Of a DNA stretch of 13,574 nucleotides, positions 5,169 to 13,574 are shown in pieces; within the stretch, counting starts at the first letter, position 1, and each line of letters begins with the position of its first letter. This DNA comes from Obelidium mucronatum (taxonomy: Eukaryota; Chytridiomycota; Chytridiomycetes; Chytridiales; Chytriomycetaceae). The stretch spans positions 1 through 13,574 of the forward strand of contig JAIVFH010000585.1 in NCBI GenBank assembly GCA_025765595.1. The letters run 5' to 3'. Position numbers and translations under genes: made by a program. Below the pieces are notes generated by a model. That model worked only from the letters and a program-made list of their open reading frames with translations. It did not search any database and was not told the origin of the DNA.

Positions 5169-8024
5169 TCATCCATAAATCTTCCAGCCAGATCGCCACT
5201 GCCTGTCTTTCCATTGAGTGGCTGGGCCTTCCATTCCAAACACAAAATCAGAAAAAAAGACGAAAACTCCAATTACTGCTGCAGAAAGTCCGAGCATAAC
5301 CACAGCATGCAAAATCTTTCCCAAGCGCTTTGCAACGTGGTCCGCAATGAACGCAAACAAAATGATAGCGAAATACAGGGCGGGAAAGTAGTGGTGGAGG
5401 CTATATGACGAATAAGAAGCCAGCAGCCAGCAGAATAGAAAGAAGAGCCACTTACTACATAACGCGGCCCATGATAAAAAAAGGAAAGTAATGGAGAAAC
5501 CATCCAAGAACACCAACTTGGCCAGCGAAAATAAAGTTAGCCAAATCAGTGGGATCCTTCCAATCCCCACAGCGTCTTTGATGCCGAACGAGATAAATAA
5601 AGCAAACAAATCCAAAGACGAACAGCGAAATAGCCGAACCAATCCAGACAACAGGGTTACCCAGTAAAAAGAACTTGATTTCATCGTCGCCCCAACCACA
5701 CATTCGCAATCCAACTTCCATAAAGGGCCATTGAAGTGGCTTTGAAGTGAGAGCATCAGGTTCCTTTGTAGGATCAGGAGTCAACGCGTTGTTTGAAGTC
5801 CACATTCCAATGTTCAGATCCACAAAATCTCTCAAGAAGTTTTTTGGGTAAGCAGCAGATCCACCAGGTGGCACTAGTTTATGAAAAATGCCATTTAGCG
5901 CGAAACACACGGTAAAAAGAACAATCCGTCTTTACATAAAGGATTCCAATGTTGCTCCACATTCCATAAATTCCCAGAGACGCTGGTGTCTCCAGATTTG
6001 TCACAGTATACTTCAGCTTGTTTGAATCCCCACTCGGGATAGTTGATACCATCCCCGGAATGGAGGAGACATCTGAGCTGGACGTGACGAATTGCAAAAC
6101 GAGTTGTCATAGATCTAACTTCACGAGGTTCTCCTTCGATTTTTGGACGTTCGTCCTGATAGTTTTATGATTGTTTAAAACCTGATAGACTCCAAACTAC
6201 TACAACTGACATGGATAATTTCGAGTTCCCAGATGTCATTGGTATCAAGCCAAGTTGCATTACCATAACCACTGACTTCCCATTGAGATTTAGTTATTGG
6301 AGCAGAAAGAGCATGACTGTGAAGGATCTTTCCCGTTCCTTCATGCACTGGAATTCCAAATATTAAACGCAGTACAAAGAGCGCCGCAACAAAGAGATAT
6401 TACTCAGTCTGAACTGATCTCCTTCGCGTAAATATCTAATTTCTCCTCCTTGTGGCATGGAAACCGTAGGTGGAGTCATCACAATCCAATGGTTGTTGCT
6501 ATCTTTGTGGTGATAGCAAGTAACTTGCTGCTGCTCAGATCCAGACGCTCCTGGTGGATATGTTTGAATGTGGGAATGAAGCAAGCCACCACCTCGCTCA
6601 TTGTTCTTGATGGAAATTTTGGACCCAAAGGCGACGGCTGAAAAAACAGGGTAAGAATACACATTTCAAAACGAGAATCAACAATGTCGCACAAATAGGG
6701 TTCTCGTGGAAGTTATTTCCCTCCAAGTTGGCTTGAAACAAGGAGCTCATTTGAGCATCTCCTTCTCCAGATCTGTTCAGAATCGCGAAATGCGCCCAGA
6801 ATGACAGCACATAAACAGACATTGGCAAAACAATCAAGAATGCGATTCGGACTACCCAGTGGTACAGGTATCTGCGCTACAATGCAATTTATATCAGCCA
6901 CGAAAACAGCCTCAATGAAACACACCACTGGCATCTTGATATCTCCGAGCATATCCCATAACTCCTCGAGAGTATTAATTCCGACCAATGCAATGACGAA
7001 CAAGCCGACCCATTTGACACTGTTTCAATCAGCATCATTCAGTAATTTCACATGCCTTTAAGTCAAAATGACCTTAAACAGCAGCCAAGAGAAACTCCCA
7101 AATATGCCATCCAAATGTGCCACCGAGGCGATAAGGGTTCCGTCTTTTGGTAGTTTCTGAAAACAACAAGACAGTATGCAGACAACGCAGTGAAGAAAAG
7201 TAATAGCGAATCAAGCAAAATAAATCTGCTGATCGAAAGCAGAGCAACATCTATCCAGCGTGTGGTTTAAGTATTCATCAAGTGACAAGTGGAAAGGCAA
7301 CGAACATACCAAAGGTGACCATTACAGCCAAAAATACACTCCCCAGCAACGATAACTTCAGCTGGATTCCAGTATAGAACCCGAGCGGAACCATTAAGGC
7401 ACCAATTAAAGAGCAGAAAGCTCTCATTCCAGTGTAATTCAAAGTCGGTGGGTACTTGGCACCAGACTCGAAAGCATATTGGCCGTCGTAACCGACAAAG
7501 AGTCCAGCAAGCCCAAGCAACATTTTTCCAAGAGGAGGGTGAACATCATGGTAGAATTCACGTTTGATGTAGAATGACGCAAACTTGCTGTCTCAAGAAA
7601 AATACTTGGTCAGGAAAACGTCAGAGCAATAACAGAATACACACCCAAAGTGAGCCTCATCCCTGATATAAATTATTTAAGATTAGAGCCACGCTGAGTT
7701 TCTAGAACAGCATGTGTAAATTACCAGACAACAAAGTCAGCGAAACCCAGCTTGTAGAGCCGAGTGAAGAAGGCAACGAGAGTCAGAGCAATTCCGACAT
7801 ATGAAACAAGCGGACTTTGGCCAACTGATTTCACAGATTTCTTTGGCTGAACGGGTGGATCGTTGTGAGCAATTTAGCACTGACACTTTTCACCCAACCT
7901 TTGATTTCCCCTGTGGATCAGCATCCGAAACAGCTTCAACTGTTTCCTTCAATCTTTCCTTGGAATCTACAGTCGCTGTCGCCTTGTCGGGAACAAGACG
8001 TTTACGAAGCTCGGTTTCAGCCAT
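5169..8024 (-). CDS. PMT2: Dolichyl-phosphate-mannose protein O-mannosyltransferase, PMT2 type
   Basis: ER multi-spanning enzyme that moves mannose from dolichyl phosphate to Ser/Thr of secretory proteins. Twelve minus-strand exons: 8024-7899, 7846-7725, 7662-7645, 7587-7310, 7250-7073, 7019-6924, 6871-6693, 6637-6404, 6347-6211, 6155-5936, 5873-5456, 5400-5169. The eleven GT-AG introns are 52-62 nt. The spliced 2238-nt CDS gives 745 aa, normal for the family, with no frame break. The catalytic Asp84-Glu85 sits in WDEAHFGK, within an 18-nt exon, and HPPLGK follows at 105-110. A central MIR region at about 325-520 contains [14 protein letters not shown] and KILHSH repeats. The C-terminal GLRMCGWGD (near 584-592) is typical of the PMT2 branch, which works as a heterodimer with PMT1-type partners. 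The start was chosen at the first ATG with a charged cytosolic N-terminus. Confidence 0.95.
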
Positions 8025-8317
8025 TTTTGGTTGGATAAATTGCCTTGCTGGCAAAAGCAAGGGGTAATTAGAGTCACTCAACAACTGGCAAGAGTATTCG
8101 AGTCATGCTTTCGTGATTCGTGAGTTTACTTCCGTGGATAATGAAGGATATTCCCAGCTGAGAAATCGATAGCTTAAGAGATATTGAACACTTCTTAATT
8201 CAATAACTTTGTTTATTAATTTCCAAAAGCGTTGTTGCTTTGTTGAAAGGAAATATCATTTCTGGTGAAGGAATCCAAGTGGAACGCGCACACTGAGAAA
8301 AAAATCCAAACACAAAT
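8025..8317. promoter_or_regulatory. Divergent start region between PMT2 and the alpha-4 proteasome gene
   Basis: 293 bp separate the two ATGs, which face away from each other. No long frame is present. A GCTGGCAAA (8047-8055) differs in one position from the yeast Rpn4 proteasome element GGTGGCAAA, but such a near match may be chance. Confidence 0.5.
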
Positions 8318-9470
8318 ATGAGCTACGACCGGTTAGGCCAACACTTGCTGCCCCACTTTCAGTCAAAACTAATGCTGGAAATAGTGCATTGACAGTCTTT
8401 TCTCCTGATGGTCACTTGTTTCAAGTCGAATATGTAAGGACGACCAGAGTCGAGTTGATTAGGATTTAACGCTGGACCCCCTCACCATCAGGCTGTTGAG
8501 GCTGTGCGTAAAGGAACTTGCGCGGTAAAAACCATCTTCAAAGCTTTTTGAGTCTGTCGTTTTTTGGGGTTTTGAACTGCTGTGGTGTTGTAGGTTGGAG
8601 TTCGTGGACAAAACATTGTAGTCCTTGCGGTTGAGAAGAAGACCACTTTGAAGCTTCAAGATCCACGAACTGTGCGTAAAATTGCTCTGTTGGATGACCA
8701 TGTCTGCATGGCTTTTGCTGGTAATACCAGGCGAAACTCTCAAAAATCTATCATCAAGCTGAATACGCGATTCTAGGATTAAATGCGGATGCCAGAGTTC
8801 TCATCAACAAAGCACGTATCGAATGTCAATCCCATCGCTTGACTGTGGAAGACCCTGTCTCAATTGAGTACATTACTCGTTACATTGCTGGTGTTCAGCA
8901 GGTTAAAAAGCGTGCCACGATCCGGATGCTTCCGCACTATTAAATATAAATCATTTGGAACAGAAATACACTCAAAGTGGTGGTGTCCGTCCTTTTGGAA
9001 TTTCCACGTTGATTATTGGGTTTGATTCCGACAAGGTCCCAAAGCTATACCAAACAGATCCATCAGGGATCTACTCTGCTTGGAAGGTTTTTAACTTAAT
9101 TCCATTGTTTCAGAATTAAACTTTCGATTTTTTTTGGCAGGCTAACGCAATTGGTCGCAGCTCGAAAACAGTCCGTGAGTTCCTTGAAAAGAACTACAAA
9201 GAGAATATGACTGACGACGAGAGCATCAAATTGTCTATTCGTTCTCTCTTGGAGGTATTTGGTCTCAACTATGTTTTTCCAAAGTGCTCACACAGAAAAC
9301 AGATTGTACAAACTGGCTCAAAGAATATTGAAGTGTCAGTCATGGGTCCTGACAGTATTCTCAGAAACTTGACTCCTGAAGAAGTTGAAGCCGTGGTAAC
9401 CGTCATTGAAGCTGAAAATGCCGCGGAGGCTGCCGCGAAGGCTCCAGCTGGATCCTCAACCGCCAAGTGA
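8318..9470 (+). CDS. PRE6: 20S proteasome subunit alpha-4 (PSMA7/Pre6)
   Basis: Non-catalytic alpha-ring subunit of the 20S core. Eight plus-strand exons: 8318-8331, 8385-8433, 8492-8524, 8594-8720, 8777-8901, 8964-9086, 9141-9254, 9303-9470. The seven GT-AG introns are 48-69 nt. The CDS of 753 nt gives 250 aa (human PSMA7 is 248). The protein opens [21 protein letters not shown], the alpha-subunit signature used in ring assembly and gating, and is split after 14 coding nt. Alpha-4 features follow: [35 protein letters not shown] and [10 protein letters not shown]. The C-terminus is Ala/Glu-rich. The usual AQEAV is AVEAV here. It is divergent from PMT2 and convergent with RPT1. Confidence 0.95.
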
Positions 9471-9584
9471 AGTTAAGAACATGGAGTTTTTACAAAATAA
9501 ACAAACACAAACAAATGGGCAAGAGCAATATTATTGAACAAAAACTGGCTTTGCAACACGAATCCACCAAACGGCTCGTTACAT
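9471..9584. other. Convergent 3' spacer between the alpha-4 and RPT1 genes
   Basis: 114 bp between stop codons. A plus-strand AATAAA at 9496-9501 lies 25 nt after the alpha-4 stop and is its likely poly(A) signal. No canonical minus-strand hexamer is seen for RPT1, although AATAAT occurs. The two 3' UTRs probably overlap. Confidence 0.6.
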
Positions 9585-11523
<1,939 letters not shown>

Positions 11524-11600
11524 TTTTAAAAGTTTTGGGTAGAGGAAGATTTTAAGTTAAATAATTGATTTATTTTTTTTAATTTATTTGCGATTTAGTG
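11524..11600. promoter_or_regulatory. 77-bp divergent promoter region, RPT1 / EAF6
   Basis: The ATGs of RPT1 (minus) and EAF6 (plus) lie only 77 bp apart. The spacer is very AT-rich, with T-runs and A-runs, and is free of other features. It must hold both transcription starts, or the start sites must overlap the neighbouring leader. Confidence 0.7.
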
Positions 11601-12035
11601 ATGAGCTCTTCAACCCAGCCGCCAACCGAAACCGCTGTGTCTGCAACGACTCTAGATTCAAGGAAAAGTGAGGTACGTGTGTGCGTGCGTATGGATGATG
11701 ATGGATGATAGTCATATCATGCAGGAAGGGCACTCAACCTCAACCCCCACTCCCCCCCACCCCAGAAACTAGCATTAGTTGAAAAGGAACTACAAGACCT
11801 GCTCGCCAAAAAAAAGATGCTCGACAGACAACTCGCAACAATCGAATCAAATATCTATTCTTACGAAGGGTCATACCTGGATGACCCTGCCACTGGAAAC
11901 ATTGTCAAGGGATACGATGGATACGTACATGCTGTCAGCCGGAATGATACCAAACAGAGGAAAATAAAGATTCCGGAGGGAGATCGAATCTTTTCTCAGA
12001 GTTCAGTCACGTATCAAAAGGTGCAAGAGAATTAG
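11601..12035 (+). CDS. EAF6: EAF6/MEAF6-type histone acetyltransferase complex subunit
   Basis: Small accessory subunit of NuA4 and NuA3 (MYST) histone acetyltransferase complexes. Two plus-strand exons, 11601-11672 and 11766-12035, are separated by a 93-nt GT-AG intron. The CDS gives 113 aa, typical of the family. A Ser/Thr-rich N-terminus is followed by a Lys/Leu coiled coil (KLALVEKELQDLLAKKKML). The family core follows, with NIYSYEGSYL and GNIVKGYDGYV, then a Lys/Arg-rich segment and a polar C-terminus. An earlier AG in the intron would lead to a stop in the second exon, so only the C-rich distal acceptor is productive. It is divergent from RPT1 and convergent with VMA1. Confidence 0.92.
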
Positions 12036-12396
12036 TCTGTTTTTTGTTTGTTTTACCTCCCTGCCTCCTTATTATTTTTCCATATCTATCCCCTATTTCG
12101 AATCGAATCTCTTGCATGCTCTTTTTTTTGTTTCTTATTAAAGTTTCTTAATTCCTTTTTTTTATTTTTTGGAAAATACTATACAGAGTTTGGAGGCGAA
12201 GCATCGCGAGGCTTTTTGATTTACCAACACACACAGATCGATACAATTATTCAACAGCTTATTTATTCGTCGCCGAAAACAAAATCAATTGTAAAAGAAA
12301 AAAAAAACAAATCAAAGGAAAGATACGGAAGGGAATCAAACATTTCTCAGTTCACTATTAAAAAAAATAAACTTCCTCTCTCTCTCCCTCTCTCTC
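12036..12396. other. Convergent 3' spacer between EAF6 and VMA1
   Basis: T-rich then A-rich sequence without a credible gene. A plus-strand ATTAAA at 12137-12142 could serve EAF6, and a minus-strand AATAAA at 12262-12267 could serve VMA1. A CT microsatellite occupies the right edge. Confidence 0.5.
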
Positions 12397-12400
12397 TCAG
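12372..12400. repeat. CT-rich microsatellite at the VMA1 stop codon
   Basis: CTCTCTCTCCCTCTCTCTCT runs into the reverse complement of the VMA1 stop codon (12397-12399). Slippage here could change the 3' UTR or the last codons. Confidence 0.7.
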
Positions 12401-13574
12401 ACATCTGAAATATTACGGAACCTCTCCTCAATCTCCCTCCCCAACTTCCCATATCTCTCCCTCAACGCATCCGCTCCATCCGCTGGATCCTCAAACTTCA
12501 TGGAACTCAATTTATGCAAAATATCACCCATCTGGTCCCGGATTTTCGCCCACGTGATTTGCCCAGACGACGATTCAACACAATGGGTCGCTTGATCGTA
12601 GAATCCCATCATGTTTCTGAGCATCCCGACCGTTTTGAAGAATGGGCAGTAGCGGTCGTAGTTGGAGTATCCGTTTTGTTGGAGGAAATCTTCCTTGATG
12701 ATTTTGGCAATGTCTAATGTGATTTTGTCGGATTCTCCAAGAGCACTCTAATTTTTTTTGGTTACGGCGCGTTAACGAAAAAAAAAGTGTTATGGGTATT
12801 GACAAATGTTCTCACCTTTCCAACAAGCTGCACGATTTCAGCCCAAATCCTCTTCCTGCTGCAAAATCTCTCTACACTTGGTTCTCAACCCAATAAACTC
12901 TGGATCCATACTCTCATAGTACGGTTCAAGAGCCTTCATGTACTTTGAATATGAAATGGACCAGTTGACGGAGGGAAAGGTTTTCTCTGCGCAAGCTTCT
13001 TGTCTAATCCCCAGAATACTTGGACAATGTTAAGAGTTGCTAGAGTGACGGGATCGTTGTAGTCTCCACCTGGTGGGGACACGCTGTTTTTTTTTTTTTT
13101 GAACATATTTCAGAAGAAAAATGTTGCCATTGTCATTTCCAACACTTACGCGCCGACAATACGACACTTCCGTGACGCTGTGGGTTACCAATACAAGCCG
13201 CTTTACCAGCCACGTTCGTAGAACAGAGCAAAGACGCGCACCAAGGTATGCAGGGTATCCGACGTCTTAAAAAGAGACGATAATCAGTACCAAAAACCCC
13301 TCCCCTTCATGAAAACACCTCTCTCTCACCAGCAGGCATTTCAGCCAACCGCCCAGAAATTTCACGCAGCTTCAGCCCACCGCGAAGTAGAATCCGCCAT
13401 CATGGCCACATTCTTTCCTTGATCTCTGAAATACTCGGAAAGAGTGATTCCCGTGTAAATGGAGGCTTCTCGCGCTGCGACGGGCATGTTGGAGGTGTTT
13501 GCTACGAGAGTCGTGCGCTTCATGATGGATTCCTTGCGTCCATTGATTTCAATTGATAGCTGAGTGTGTTTTTT
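12397..13574 (-). CDS. VMA1: V-type proton ATPase catalytic subunit A, C-terminal part (frame-disrupted)
   Basis: C-terminal portion of the ATP-hydrolysing A subunit of the vacuolar V1 sector. Visible minus-strand exons: 13559-13330, 13265-13150, 13083-12816, 12747-12397. The introns are GT-AG (64-68 nt), and the gene continues past the window. Family sequence is nearly continuous: [56 protein letters not shown] and [19 protein letters not shown]. The P-loop lies outside the window. Six small indels break the frame: 2 nt missing (or 1 extra) near 13371; 1 extra at 13230-13232; 1 extra at 13210-13211; 1 missing at 13161-13162; 1 missing near 12979; 1 extra at 12842-12844. The last exon is clean. 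Because conserved residues persist between the breaks, sequencing or assembly error, or a very recent pseudogene, are the main options. Confidence 0.88.

Noticed and set aside
7588..7724. Apparent frame break at the PMT2 DEAHFGK motif
   Set aside because: Two introns flanking an 18-nt exon explain it exactly, in phase.
12048..12557. A 169-codon plus-strand open frame
   Set aside because: It crosses the T/A-rich spacer and microsatellite and then runs antisense to VMA1. Composition is low complexity and no family is recognisable.

Overview
The window is eukaryotic nuclear DNA, most likely from a fungus. Every recognisable protein gene is cut by many short GT-AG introns (41-100 nt). Fungal traits include the Rpt1 N-terminus (MPPK..WEKY) and its GLGERV segment, a PMT2-type O-mannosyltransferase, and EAF6. 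High intron density together with METTL16 and a short SFT2 suggests an early-diverging fungus or a compact basidiomycete, but the species cannot be fixed from sequence alone. I spliced each gene by hand, checking intron phase and family conservation; long single reading frames show only fragments of these genes.

Layout. Positions 1-2450 are poorly understood: an inverted duplication (1-77 and 794-868), a dispersed short repeat with a hairpin, and several coding-like stretches that match nothing I recognise. Two tRNA genes follow: Phe(GAA) on the plus strand (2454-2526) and Arg(UCU) on the minus strand (2615-2686). Then comes a tight minus-strand tandem, transcribed PMT2 (8024-5169), SFT2 (5077-4314), METTL16 (4245-2955), with spacers of only 91 and 68 bp. 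PMT2 is divergent from a plus-strand 20S proteasome alpha-4 gene (8318-9470). That gene converges on the minus-strand 19S ATPase gene RPT1 (11523-9585). RPT1 shares a 77-bp divergent start region with plus-strand EAF6 (11601-12035). EAF6 converges on the C-terminal part of the V-ATPase catalytic subunit A gene (VMA1, minus strand, 12397 to past the window end).

Function. These are housekeeping genes: proteasome (core and regulatory subunits side by side), ER protein O-mannosylation (PMT2), Golgi/endosome vesicle transport (SFT2), RNA m6A methylation (METTL16), histone acetylation (EAF6) and vacuolar proton pumping (VMA1). I see no operon-like defence system, CRISPR array or clear autonomous mobile element. 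The most notable points are the six clustered frame disruptions in VMA1, the inverted duplication at the left end, the extreme gene packing, the neighbouring proteasome genes, and an 18-nt micro-exon carrying the catalytic Asp-Glu of PMT2.
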